A stretch of 64,000 bases of DNA from Clostridium sp. AT4 (GCF_001517625.2 NZ_LN999828.1:1982661-2046660), one strand, 5' to 3'; positions 54,616 to 63,787 are shown, counted from the stretch's first letter. Notes: a model not told the origin generated them from the letters alone. Translations and numbers: made by a program.

Positions 54616-55350
54616 TTAACGGCCTGAGCCGATACAGATGACCGCAGGGATAATCCGCTCTGCCCCGGCATTCTTTAAGGCTCTGGAGCAGGCTTCCATG
54701 GTGCTTCCGGTGGTGTAGATATCATCCACCAGAAGTACGGTGCGTATTCCGGACGGGAGCCTGCCGCATACAAAGGCCTGTTCCAGATTTTTGAGGCGTG
54801 CTCCCGCATCCAGTTCCTTTTGGGGCAGAGTCTTTTTTGTACGTTTCAGAAATTCAGTTCTCATGGGAATCCCGGTCTTTGCTGAAAGGCGGATCCCCAG
54901 CTCCTGAGCCTGATTAAATCCCCGCTTTTTCAGGCGGCTTTTATGGACGGGCACAGGGATAATGCAGTCAGGAGAAAGGCGGCGGATCGCCGGGCCAAAG
55001 CGCCGGAACATGGCCTCGGAATAAAAATCCAGATATTCCCTGCGTCCGTGGTATTTGATCAGGGCCATGGAACGGCTGGCTGTATCATTGTAATTGATCA
55101 ACGCCATCCCTGAATCAAAGGAATGGGGATGTCTGGTACAGTCAAAGCAGTATTCGGCCTCAGGGCTTATAATCTCTTTGCCGCAGCATTTGCACACAGG
55201 ACGGCGGACAAAGGCCAGCTTTTCCATACAGTCCGGGCAGATCAGATTTCCTTTCGGCATGACAATTTCAGAGCACACAGGGCACCGGCGGGGATAGAGA
55301 AGATCCAGAAAGCCGGCATACAGACGGGACAGGGGCATTATTGGGGGCAT
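54616..55350 (-). CDS. comF: ComF family protein (phosphoribosyltransferase-like)
   Basis: 244 aa behind AAGGAGGAATC. N-terminal zinc-finger Cys pairs (CPVCSEIV with CPDC, then CKCCGKEI with CFDC), then a type I PRTase domain with IIPVPVHKSRLKKRGFNQA and the PRPP loop VLLVDDIYTTGSTM. In competent bacteria ComF helps internalised single-stranded DNA enter recombination. Its start overlaps the recD2 stop by 13 bp. Confidence 0.92.
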   Translation of the reverse strand: MPPIMPLSRLYAGFLDLLYPRRCPVCSEIVMPKGNLICPDCMEKLAFVRRPVCKCCGKEIISPEAEYCFDCTRHPHSFDSGMALINYNDTASRSMALIKYHGRREYLDFYSEAMFRRFGPAIRRLSPDCIIPVPVHKSRLKKRGFNQAQELGIRLSAKTGIPMRTEFLKRTKKTLPQKELDAGARLKNLEQAFVCGRLPSGIRTVLLVDDIYTTGSTMEACSRALKNAGAERIIPAVICIGSGR

Positions 55351-57626
55351 GATTCCTCCTTATAGATTTCTTCGATTCGCGCCTTTAAGCCGGAACAGCG
55401 TTCCTGTTCCATTGCATTTGAGGCCATGGTATAAAATGCATCGGGCCGTCCTACCAGACAGACACAGGAACGGGCTCTGGTGACGGCGGTATAGAGGAGA
55501 TTTCGGGTCATAAGCATCCGAGGGCCGGAATACATGGGGATAATGACAGCCGGATACTCGCTTCCCTGGGATTTGTGGATGGTAATGGCGTAGGCTAATT
55601 CCAGCTCCTCCAGCTGCTTAAAGCTGTATTCCACCAGTTTCCCTTCGTCAAATTCCACGGTAAGGAGCTCTGCATACTCGTTGATTTCCCGTATCACACC
55701 CATATCGCCGTTGAAAACACCGGAGCCCTTGTCAATAGGGATACCGTAACGGCTGCGGACTCCCCACTCCAGCTGATAGTTGTTGCGGATCTGCATGACC
55801 TTGTCTCCGGTGCGGTAAATAATCCCTCCGGCCTCTTTTTCCTTTTTCTCCGGCGAAGGGGGATTCAAATGGTTCTGCAGGATCTGGTTCAGCCGTTCTA
55901 CCCCCAGAGCGCCTTTCCGCATAGGCGTCATTACCTGAATTTCATTTTCCTGTGCCTGGACGTAGCCGGGAAGCTTTTTCTGGATCAGAGTAATGGCGGC
56001 ACTTATGACAGCATCAGGATTGTCGCGGCGGATGAAAAGAAAATCCCGGCTTCGCTTGGACAGATCTACCGTCTCGCCTTCGTTGATGCGGTGAGCATTT
56101 ACAATGATATCGCTCTGAGCTGCCTGACGGAAGATACGCGTCAACTTTACTACATTAAAACAGCCGGAGCCTATGATATCTTTTAAAACATTTCCGGGGC
56201 CCACACTGGGAAGCTGATCCACATCACCTACCAGAATCAGCCGGGTTCCCACGTTGACGGCTCTCAAAAGGGAGTGCATCAGGCTGATATCCACCATAGA
56301 CATTTCATCGATAATGATCACGTCTGCATCCAGGGGATTTTCTTCATTCCGGTCAAAACGCATACCCGCTGTGGAATTGCCGGAGGATGCGTTATTTCCA
56401 GAACCGGTTATCCCGATGGGAACCAGCTCCAGCATGCGGTGAATGGTTCTGGCCTCCCAGCCGGTAGCTTCGGTCATGCGCTTGGCTGCGCGGCCGGTAG
56501 GCGCTCCCAGAAGGATTTCCATGCCCTCAGCCTCAAAATAACGGATGATCGCGTTGATCGTGGTGGTTTTTCCCGTACCGGGACCGCCGGTGATGACTAA
56601 AAGCCCGCTGTTCACTGCCTCGTAAACCGCCTGTTCCTGAAGCTCGTCCAGGTGGATCTTTTCCTGCTTCTGGATTTTCAAAAGGTTGGTTTTAATCTCT
56701 GTTTCCGGGATATCGCCCCGGATGTTTAAGTCGTGAAGCATACGGGCAGTATTTAATTCCAGATAGTAATAATGGGAGGAGTAGATCAGCGGATCAGCGG
56801 TCTGGCCTTCTTCGCAAAAGGGCATTTTTACTACCAGTTTCCGGTCGATCTGCATATCCATCAGGTGCTTGTCCATGGTTTCGGGCGCCACCTTTAAAAG
56901 CTCCGACGCCTGTTCAAACAGCCGGCTCTTTGGCAGATAGGTATGACCGTTTGCAGACGCCTGCAGGAGCACATACAGGATACCTGCTTTTATCCGGTAA
57001 TCGGAATCTGTGAAAATTCCCACTTTCCGGGCGATTTCGTCTGCCATTTTAAAGCCAACGCCGGGGATATCGTCCGCCAGACGATAGGGATTTTCCTTGA
57101 TAATGCTGTACAGCTTCGGGCCATATTCCTGATAAATTTTAGCAGCCAGATTCAGGGTGATGCCGTAGTTTTGAAGAAACATCATGGCCTGACGCATATC
57201 CCGCTTTTCCTGAACCTGTTCTCCGATAGCCATAGCCATTTTTTCGCTGATGCCCTTAATCTCTGACAGGCGTTCGGGTTCTTCCTCCATGATCCGGAAG
57301 GTATCTGCCTTAAAACGGCGCACGATCCGGGCTGCCAGAGCTGCGCCTACCCCCTTGATGGCTCCGGAACCCAGATAGCGCTCCATAGAAGCGGCATCTT
57401 CGGGGTTTTTCAGCTCATAACTTTCAATCTGAAGCTGTTCACCGTAAACAGGGTGCTCTGTCATACGGCCTGTGGCCTGGATCATATCGCCTTCTGCGGC
57501 ATAGGAAACCGTTCCCACCATCACAACTTCGTCTCCGTCGCTCTGATCGATGACAGTCATAATGGTGTAACCGTTTTCTTCATTCCGAAATTTTATTTTT
57601 TCAATAAATCCTGTGATGGTTGCCAT
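55338..57626 (-). CDS. recD2: RecD2-type ATP-dependent DNA helicase
   Basis: 762 aa, typical. N-terminal OB/HhH region (FIEKIKFRNEENGYTIMTV, GSGAIKGVGAALAARIVRRF). SF1B helicase core: Walker A ITGGPGTGKTTTINAI, Walker B DVIIIDEMSMVD, LVGDVDQLPSVGPG, then ELAYAITIHKSQGSEYPAVI. Acts as a 5'-3' helicase in repair outside RecBCD. Coupled with comF. Confidence 0.95.
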   Translation of the reverse strand: MATITGFIEKIKFRNEENGYTIMTVIDQSDGDEVVMVGTVSYAAEGDMIQATGRMTEHPVYGEQLQIESYELKNPEDAASMERYLGSGAIKGVGAALAARIVRRFKADTFRIMEEEPERLSEIKGISEKMAMAIGEQVQEKRDMRQAMMFLQNYGITLNLAAKIYQEYGPKLYSIIKENPYRLADDIPGVGFKMADEIARKVGIFTDSDYRIKAGILYVLLQASANGHTYLPKSRLFEQASELLKVAPETMDKHLMDMQIDRKLVVKMPFCEEGQTADPLIYSSHYYYLELNTARMLHDLNIRGDIPETEIKTNLLKIQKQEKIHLDELQEQAVYEAVNSGLLVITGGPGTGKTTTINAIIRYFEAEGMEILLGAPTGRAAKRMTEATGWEARTIHRMLELVPIGITGSGNNASSGNSTAGMRFDRNEENPLDADVIIIDEMSMVDISLMHSLLRAVNVGTRLILVGDVDQLPSVGPGNVLKDIIGSGCFNVVKLTRIFRQAAQSDIIVNAHRINEGETVDLSKRSRDFLFIRRDNPDAVISAAITLIQKKLPGYVQAQENEIQVMTPMRKGALGVERLNQILQNHLNPPSPEKKEKEAGGIIYRTGDKVMQIRNNYQLEWGVRSRYGIPIDKGSGVFNGDMGVIREINEYAELLTVEFDEGKLVEYSFKQLEELELAYAITIHKSQGSEYPAVIIPMYSGPRMLMTRNLLYTAVTRARSCVCLVGRPDAFYTMASNAMEQERCSGLKARIEEIYKEESCPQ

Positions 57627-57684
57627 AGTAAGGATACCGCCTTTTGCTTCTGTATGGATTCTTCCCTCGGATGGGAACCGGTGA

Positions 57685-57716
57685 TAAAAAGAACCCGGCT
57701 GAAATCCGGGTTCTTC
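57685..57716 (-). terminator. Terminator after mreB
   Basis: Minus strand AGAACCCGG pairs with CCGGGTTCT, then TTTTTAT. Confidence 0.9.
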
Positions 57717-57732
57717 TATGGTTTATAAAGCT

Positions 57733-58782
57733 TTAATAATCATCCCGCTCTTTGCCGCCGCCGATTCCCATGGAAGCCTCCAGAGCAGAAGTCATACCAT
57801 GAGCAAATTCGATGAATTTACCGGTTCCGATGGCTACGGCTGTCAAAGGATCCTCAGCGATCACAGTGGTAATGCCTGTCTTTTCTTCAATCAGCGCATC
57901 CAGACCGCTTAAAAGGGAGCCGCCGCCTGTCATAACAATACCGCGGTCGAAAATATCCGCTGCCAGCTCCGGCGGAGTACGCTCTAATACATTGTGTACC
58001 GCGTCTACAATCTGAAGAGCCGGCTCTCTGAGCGCTTCCAGTGTCTCCTCAGAGGAAACTACAATGGTTTTTGGAAGGCCTGTCACCAGGTTCCGGCCTC
58101 TGACCTCCATGGTCAGAACCTCCGGACGGCGGGAGGCCGCACCAATATTGATCTTGATCTCCTCAGCAGTACGCTCACCGATCAGAAGATTGTGTTTCTT
58201 TCTCATATAGCGAACCAGGGCCTCGTCAAAGTCATCACCGGCAATTTTGATGGAGGTGCTTACAACCGGGCCTCCCAGAGAAATCACAGCGATATCTGCG
58301 GTACCGCCTCCGATGTCAACGATCATATTTCCGCAGGCCTTTCCAATGTCAATGCCTGCTCCGATAGCTGCGGCTACGGGTTCCTCAATGATGGCAACCT
58401 CACGAGCGCCTGCTTGGTAGGTTGCATCCTCTACTGCCTTTTTCTCTACCTCAGTCGCGCCGCTGGGAATACATACGCTGATGCGGGGCTTCCTTAAGGT
58501 ACGCTTGCCAACTGCCTTGTTAATGAAATACTTCATCATCTTTTCCGTAATCGTGTAATCGGAAATAACGCCCTGACGCAGAGGACGGACTGCTACAATA
58601 TTGCCGGGAGTACGTCCGATCATAAGACGGGCTTCCTCGCCGATCGCCATGATCTTATTGGTATCCCGGTCAATGGCAACTACTGACGGCTCTTTTAATA
58701 CAACGCCCTTACCCTTGATATATACAAGGATACTGGCGGTTCCTAAGTCGATTCCAATGTCATTTGACATCATTGAAAACAT
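57733..58782 (-). CDS. mreB: Rod-shape protein MreB/Mbl
   Basis: 349 aa, start after GAGGAGGAAA. Actin-fold motifs: NDIGIDLGTASILVYIKGKG, PSVVAIDRDTNK, RISVCIPSGATEVEKKAVED, IVDIGGGTADIAVISLGG and VMTGGGSLLSGLDALIEE. Forms membrane-attached filaments guiding side-wall synthesis. The gene stands alone, without mreC and mreD, which in Firmicutes is more usual for Mbl or MreBH, so the exact paralogue is open. Confidence 0.93.
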   Translation of the reverse strand: MFSMMSNDIGIDLGTASILVYIKGKGVVLKEPSVVAIDRDTNKIMAIGEEARLMIGRTPGNIVAVRPLRQGVISDYTITEKMMKYFINKAVGKRTLRKPRISVCIPSGATEVEKKAVEDATYQAGAREVAIIEEPVAAAIGAGIDIGKACGNMIVDIGGGTADIAVISLGGPVVSTSIKIAGDDFDEALVRYMRKKHNLLIGERTAEEIKINIGAASRRPEVLTMEVRGRNLVTGLPKTIVVSSEETLEALREPALQIVDAVHNVLERTPPELAADIFDRGIVMTGGGSLLSGLDALIEEKTGITTVIAEDPLTAVAIGTGKFIEFAHGMTSALEASMGIGGGKERDDY

Positions 58783-59074
58783 ATGAATATTTCCTCCTCA
58801 TTATCTCCAGGTGCAGTGCGGAAGCATTCCGCAGGGCAGGCAAAAACAGCCCGGCTCAGTTTTCATCTGTGCAAAAGGCTGTGGATAGTTACGTTTTAAT
58901 TGATAGTACCTATTATATACAATATTGTCCAGTTTTCAAAGACTTTTTTTCTTTATTTATTTTATTTATGATTTTTTAATAGTGTGTACATCTTTTAGAC
59001 ATAATTATTGTTTATGATGAACACTGTTCACCGAGAGGTGGACAGGCCTTTGTTTCAAGTGATTACTTGAAATC

Positions 59075-59124
59075 ACAAAGCTTTTTCATACTCATACCGG
59101 ACGGAGTGATCCGTCCGGCCCCCC
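59075..59124 (+). repeat. Intergenic repeat copy 1 (hairpin unit)
   Basis: ACAAAGCTTTTTCATACTCA followed by CCGGACGG-AGTGAT-CCGTCCGG and a C-run. The same unit recurs at 59313. A palindrome TTTCAAG/CTTGAAA sits just upstream (59053-59072). No gene is present in 58783-59568, which is nearly 800 bp. Confidence 0.75.
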
Positions 59125-59153
59125 TAAAATAACATCCCCCTATTTATGAATGT

Positions 59154-59185
59154 ATCCCGTTCGGCAAGTCCGGACGGGATTTTTA
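59154..59185 (+). terminator. Orphan intrinsic terminator
   Basis: ATCCCGT pairs with ACGGGAT, then TTTTTAT, on the plus strand, although no plus-strand gene lies upstream. Confidence 0.7.
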
Positions 59186-59312
59186 TATTGTGCTTCACTG
59201 CAGTTTTGCGTTGTAATTTTCCCGTAATAATTTTATAAGGAATTTCATCTTTTTTTTATAGAACGTCCATATTTTTATCACATTTTTAGGGCATACTATA
59301 GAAGAATTAGTT

Positions 59313-59369
59313 ACAAGCTTTTTCATACTCATACCCGGACGGAGCGATCCGTCCGGTCCCCCCTTTTTT
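59313..59369 (+). repeat. Intergenic repeat copy 2 (hairpin unit with T-tract)
   Basis: ACAAGCTTTTTCATACTCAT, then CCGGACGG-AGCGAT-CCGTCCGG, a C-run and TTTTTT. The loop change (AGTGAT to AGCGAT) leaves the stem intact. With its T-tract this copy looks like a terminator of a short transcript. Confidence 0.75.
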
Positions 59370-59424
59370 AACATTTTCTTTTTTATTATACCTACCATTC
59401 CATTGCATGACATTTGTCAGGCAG

Positions 59425-59464
59425 AACCGCCCTCCGGTACGCCAACACCGGAGGGCGGTTTTTT
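59425..59464 (+). terminator. Strong terminator just upstream of cassette C
   Basis: AACCGCCCTCCGGT pairs perfectly with ACCGGAGGGCGGTT (14 bp), then T tract. It ends 10 bp before the -35 region of cassette C and insulates it. Confidence 0.9.
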
Positions 59465-59473
59465 GGTGCACTC

Positions 59474-59502
59474 CCTATATTTTTCCTTATCGGAAGTATA
59501 AT
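59474..59502 (+). promoter_or_regulatory. Cassette C promoter
   Basis: TATAAT at 59497-59502; the -35 position reads CCTATA. From the palindrome TTTCC-TTATC-GGAA to the ATG it matches cassettes A and B. Confidence 0.7.
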
Positions 59503-59568
59503 CTACTCGTAATGCAATTAAGGAATTTCAAAAAGTATTTCAAAAACAAAAAGGAGAGTGCATTCATT

Positions 59569-61374
59569 ATGAAGAAGCAGACAAAGTTAGTTGCTGTACT
59601 TTCAACAGCAGCACTTCTCGCTATCGGCGCTTCCATGACTTCTTTCGCAGCTACTGGCTGGGCAGAGGAAGACGGAACATGGGTATACTACAACCGTGAC
59701 GGCGAGAGAGCAACCGATTCCTGGAAGAAGTCCGGAAACAACTGGTATTACTTAGACAGCGACGGTGAGATGGCAGTAGACCAGCTCATCGAGGACGGTG
59801 ATAACTACTACTACGTAGATATCAACGGTGTAATGGCTTCCAACCAGTGGGTTGCTATTGAGAATGAGGATGCTGGCGAGGATGACGAGCCAGAGCACTA
59901 CTGGTATTACTTCCAGGCAAACGGCAAGGCTTTAACCAATGGTGACAACGATAAGGTTTCCTTAAAGACCATCAATGGCAAGAAGTACGCTTTCGATGAC
60001 GAAGGCAAGATGCTGTACGGCTGGGTTGACGAGGACAGCGCAGAGCGCGTTGACGATACAGACAGTGACGGCTTCAAGGAAGGCGTTTACTACTTCGGCG
60101 GCGAAGATGACGGTGCAATGACCACTGGCTGGTTACAGCTGGATATCACATACGATGAAGCAACCAACGATGACTACAAGTACACCGCTGCTGCATTCAA
60201 CGATGATGAGGATCAGACACGTTGGTTCTACTTCAAATCCAATGGTAAGAAGATCTTCGCTGAGGACGGCGACAGAACCAAGGATAAGACTATCAATGGT
60301 AAGAAGTACGCTTTCGACCAGTACGGCGCAATGGTAGCTGAGTGGTCTCTGGATGAGGATGATCTGGGTACCAATCCTAACGCATTCACTTCCAATGTAG
60401 CTTCTTCTGCAGAGGTAATTACCGGTAAGGCATTCGATTCCAAGTATACCGAGTCCTGGAAGTACTTCAATAGTGTTGAAGATGGTGCCCGCGTAAGCAA
60501 GGGCTGGTTCAAGGTAGTTCCTGCTGAGTACCTGAACGAAGATAAGTACAATGATGACGAGGACTTCTGGTACTATGCAGATGGCAGCGGCAACCTGTAC
60601 GCAGGCGAGTTCAAGACCATCAAGGGCAAGAAGTATGCATTCCGTGATGACGGCCGTATGCTGAACGGTCTGAAGTTCATCAAGGAAGATGAAGCTAATC
60701 AGAGCCTGAGTGTATACGCTGATGATCATGATACCTACAACTTCGATAACGAGGATGACTTCCTTGATCATGCAGCTGAGTTCTACGAGCCAAACGGCTA
60801 CAAGTGCTTCTACTTCGGTGACGGAGACGACGGCGCTATGAGAACCAACAAGACCAACGTTGAGATTGACGGCGAGAACCACAACTTCTACTTCGAGAAG
60901 TCCGGCGGCCACAAGGGTGCTGGTGTAACCGGTGAGGAAGATGACAAACTGTACCAGTCCGGTATGCTGTTAAAGGCTGATTCCGATGACAAGTACATCG
61001 TTGTTGAGAAGACAAGTCACTATGAGGGTGATAAGGTTAAGTATACTACCTACCGCAAGCTGGATGACGCTAAAGAATTTATGAACGCTGACGGCGTACA
61101 GGTTAAGGATGAGTTAGACGGCAAGAATGGTAACGACGCTGTAAATATCGGAAATGGCAATACCAAGAAGGCTGAGGATCTGTCTGAGGCTTACTCCATC
61201 ACATACAAGGATAAGGACGCTAAGGGCGACAAGAAAGAGTACATCCTTGTAAATACCTCTGGTAAGATCGTTGATGGCAAGGGCAAGAACAAGGACGGCA
61301 GCGATTACTACTATGTAACCGAGAAGAAGGCTAACGGCGAGAACAGCATTGTTGCTATCTACGTTGAGGACTAA
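59569..61374 (+). CDS. Cassette C gene 1: secreted acidic cell-wall-binding-repeat protein
   Basis: 601 aa from the ATG at 59569, same leader and signal peptide as A and B. N-terminal 150 residues nearly identical to A. The variable segment after KYAFDQYGAMVAEWSLDEDD reads DLGTNPNAFTSNVASSAEVI, unlike A and B. The C-terminal region again differs (EGDKVKYTTYRKLDD, KEYILVNTSGKIVDGKGKNK). Acidic, repeat-only, narrow codon use. Confidence 0.88.
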   Translation: MKKQTKLVAVLSTAALLAIGASMTSFAATGWAEEDGTWVYYNRDGERATDSWKKSGNNWYYLDSDGEMAVDQLIEDGDNYYYVDINGVMASNQWVAIENEDAGEDDEPEHYWYYFQANGKALTNGDNDKVSLKTINGKKYAFDDEGKMLYGWVDEDSAERVDDTDSDGFKEGVYYFGGEDDGAMTTGWLQLDITYDEATNDDYKYTAAAFNDDEDQTRWFYFKSNGKKIFAEDGDRTKDKTINGKKYAFDQYGAMVAEWSLDEDDLGTNPNAFTSNVASSAEVITGKAFDSKYTESWKYFNSVEDGARVSKGWFKVVPAEYLNEDKYNDDEDFWYYADGSGNLYAGEFKTIKGKKYAFRDDGRMLNGLKFIKEDEANQSLSVYADDHDTYNFDNEDDFLDHAAEFYEPNGYKCFYFGDGDDGAMRTNKTNVEIDGENHNFYFEKSGGHKGAGVTGEEDDKLYQSGMLLKADSDDKYIVVEKTSHYEGDKVKYTTYRKLDDAKEFMNADGVQVKDELDGKNGNDAVNIGNGNTKKAEDLSEAYSITYKDKDAKGDKKEYILVNTSGKIVDGKGKNKDGSDYYYVTEKKANGENSIVAIYVED

Positions 61375-61417
61375 TCTTCGGATCAACATTCAGTCAGATT
61401 TAATATGACATAAGGGG

Positions 61418-61466
61418 GAAGCGTTATAGCTGATATAGAGATATGTTAGCTGTAGCGCTTCTTTTT
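61418..61466 (+). terminator. Hairpin between genes 1 and 2 of cassette C
   Basis: Stem GAAGCGTTATAGCT with AGCTGTAGCGCTTC and TTTTTAT, the same as in cassette A. Confidence 0.85.
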
Positions 61467-61511
61467 ATATTTCAATATACCCTTCAAAATGATACAAAAA
61501 GGAGGCTCGTC

Positions 61512-62681
61512 ATGATCAGAAAACGTTTATTATGCTTTGGACTGGCCGCTGTGATGGCTGCGTCCTCTTCTCTTCCGGCTTTTGCTGCCATAAATACATC
61601 CCTTTCCAGTACATCTATGGAAAACTGCGGCGCTTATCTCTTTGAATGGCGTCCCATTGACTGCGGAAATGGAAATTATTTTGCAATTCTTGTAGGCGGA
61701 AATACCATTACTGAAAGCAATGTGATCTTAAACAGAGGCTATGATTATGCCTATACCTTTGACCCCATGACCTATGCAAGACCATGGGGTACTGTGCCGG
61801 ATCTGGTAAATACCGATGGAGTCTGGGCGATTCCTGAAAACTGGGGAAGTCTGCCGGAAGGCACTCAGCCGGTGCTCCAGATCATCCTTAAAACTAATAA
61901 TAAAAATCTGGATACGGATAAACGCTATATCAATGTAGTCCATCTTCCCAACGGCACTGACACCTCTTCTCTCCCGCCGGAGGTACGCAAATACCTCATC
62001 AATGTAGACGGTTCCGATGCCGGCGCTTACAATGGTACGGTTACTCCCGGATGGCAGACAGAAGCAGACGGCTCGAAAAAATACTTAAAGCCCGATGGAA
62101 CCTATATTACAAATGGCTGGCTTACTCTGGAAGATGAGCAGTATTACATGGATGAACGCGGAGTAATGCTTAAGGATACCGTTACGCCGGACGGCCATTA
62201 TGTAACGCCGGAAGGCAAGCGCGTGTCCTATATGCCAGGTTGGTTCCAGGATACGGACGGCTGGCGCTACATCCAGAAGAACGGCTATTATCTGGCAAAC
62301 TCCTGGTTCCAGGATACAGACGGAAAATACTATTACTTCAATATGGCGGCCCTGATGGCTGTAAATACAGATACTCCGGACGGATATCATGTAGATGAAA
62401 ACGGCGTATGGGACGGGAATGCTTCTACGGTTGTAAAAGAAACCGTAAATCTGGGGCCCGGCGTCGCAACCGGCTGGGAGCCTGTCGATATCGGCTGGAA
62501 ATTCAGGCAGTCTGACGGCTCTTATCTCACCAACAGCTGGAAACAGGATCCGGACGGAAAATGGTATTATCTCAACGAGGACGGCTGGATGTTAAAGGAT
62601 ACTACTACGCCGGACGGCTTCTATGTAGATGAAAACGGTGTATGGCAGCAGGATGCAGCTGCTCCTGAGACAGCTGAATAA
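61512..62681 (+). CDS. Cassette C gene 2: secreted protein with unrecognised N-domain and wall-binding repeats
   Basis: 389 aa from the ATG at 61512 (MIRKRLLCFGLAAVMAASSS), behind AAAAGGAGG. Signal peptide cleaved after AFA. N-domain close to cassette A (MENCGAYLFEWRPIDCGNG, FAILVGGNTITESN, NRGYDYAYTFDPMTYARPW). Repeats follow the A order, with a different short tail (QQDAAAPETAE). Closer to A than to B throughout. Confidence 0.87.
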   Translation: MIRKRLLCFGLAAVMAASSSLPAFAAINTSLSSTSMENCGAYLFEWRPIDCGNGNYFAILVGGNTITESNVILNRGYDYAYTFDPMTYARPWGTVPDLVNTDGVWAIPENWGSLPEGTQPVLQIILKTNNKNLDTDKRYINVVHLPNGTDTSSLPPEVRKYLINVDGSDAGAYNGTVTPGWQTEADGSKKYLKPDGTYITNGWLTLEDEQYYMDERGVMLKDTVTPDGHYVTPEGKRVSYMPGWFQDTDGWRYIQKNGYYLANSWFQDTDGKYYYFNMAALMAVNTDTPDGYHVDENGVWDGNASTVVKETVNLGPGVATGWEPVDIGWKFRQSDGSYLTNSWKQDPDGKWYYLNEDGWMLKDTTTPDGFYVDENGVWQQDAAAPETAE

Positions 62682-62708
62682 AACAAAATCAAATACCGAC
62701 AAAATAGA

Positions 62709-62741
62709 AAGGCATGGGCGAATCGTTCTCATGCCTTTTTT
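62709..62741 (+). terminator. Terminator after cassette C
   Basis: AAAGGCATG pairs with CATGCCTTT and is followed by TTTT. Confidence 0.88.
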
Positions 62742-62920
62742 CAGGCACATAAGATGACAGTTTTATTTATTTCTGTCTATCTTTGTTAAATTTTCATAAA
62801 ACAGATGACAAATATACTATTTTTATATATTTTTTGTACTTTATTAACAATTTGACTATTTCATTTTCAATTGTATCTGTGATATTATCATTTTCAAAAT
62901 TTATTTTAAGGAGGCACAGC

Positions 62921-63772
62921 ATGAAACAGCTGCCATCTAATGTCACAGGGAAAGACGCCATGGCGGAAACGCTGACCGCCTTTCAAATCTTTCTTCAAAA
63001 CCGTGATATGTCCCCAAATACAATTTCCTCTTACATGTTCGGAGCCAGGGATTTTCTTGAACGGTACGGCGAGATCACCCCGGAACATATCAGCCTTTAC
63101 AAAGCCTATCTTATCGATCACTACCGTCCGCAGACTGTAAATGCCAGAATACGTGCTCTGAATTCATTTCTCAGATTCCAGCAAAAAGAAAATATGAATA
63201 CGCGGCTTTTAAAAATTCAACAAAAAAAATATACCGAATATGTGATCAGCCAAGGAGACTATGAGTATCTGAAGCAACGGCTTCTGGAGGATGAACAATT
63301 GACCTTTTACTATATCGTGCGTCTGATCGCAGCCACAGGCGTACGGGTCAGCGAACTGGTGGAATTTAACTGCGAAGACGTCGCCCACGGATACCGGAAC
63401 ATCATTTCAAAAGGCAATAAAATAAGGCGTGTATATATTCCGTCAGGACTGCAAATCAGGCTGAAGGACTGGCTTTCCAATGAAGGCCGAAAAAAGGGGT
63501 CTCTTTTTTTGAATCACAGCGGATGCCGTATGTCTGTCTCAGGAGTACGCAAACAGTTAAAGGTACTTGGATGCCGCTATGGACTTGACCCAAGAGTTGT
63601 ATATCCCCATTCACTGCGCCACAGGTTTGCCAAAAATTTTATTGAAAGCGGCGGAGATATTTCTTTTTTATCCGATCTTCTTGGACATGAAAGCATTGAA
63701 ACTACCCGAATTTATCTGCGGCGGACCAGCACTGAGCAGGCGCGGATTTTCAATCAGGTCGTAAACTGGTAG
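62921..63772 (+). CDS. Tyrosine recombinase (integrase family), first of a tandem pair
   Basis: 283 aa from the ATG at 62921 (MKQLPSNVTGKDAMAE) with AAGGAGG. N-terminal SAM-like core-binding domain (TAFQIFLQNRDMSPNTISSY). Catalytic domain with Arg in ATGVRVSELVEF, Lys in ISKGNKIRRVYIP, His-x-x-Arg in HSLRHRFAKNF, His in LLGHESIETT and Tyr in TRIYLRRT. All active-site residues are present. About the size of XerC/D and of recombinases that invert surface-gene promoters. It follows cassette C and is 15 bp from a second recombinase gene. Confidence 0.9.
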   Translation: MKQLPSNVTGKDAMAETLTAFQIFLQNRDMSPNTISSYMFGARDFLERYGEITPEHISLYKAYLIDHYRPQTVNARIRALNSFLRFQQKENMNTRLLKIQQKKYTEYVISQGDYEYLKQRLLEDEQLTFYYIVRLIAATGVRVSELVEFNCEDVAHGYRNIISKGNKIRRVYIPSGLQIRLKDWLSNEGRKKGSLFLNHSGCRMSVSGVRKQLKVLGCRYGLDPRVVYPHSLRHRFAKNFIESGGDISFLSDLLGHESIETTRIYLRRTSTEQARIFNQVVNW

Positions 63773-63787
63773 GAGGCAGGATGTATC

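Noticed and set aside
58980-59190. Possible 6S RNA or other known RNA
   Set aside because: Hairpins are present but no long closed helix or conserved 6S bubble could be drawn with confidence.
59195-59413. 72-codon minus-strand frame
   Set aside because: Covers the repeated hairpin unit, has no ribosome site and no similarity I can see.
60133-60912. Minus-strand open frame of 259 codons in cassette C (similar ones in A and B)
   Set aside because: Hydrophobic-looking sequence is the complement of Asp/Glu-rich repeats; no start site.
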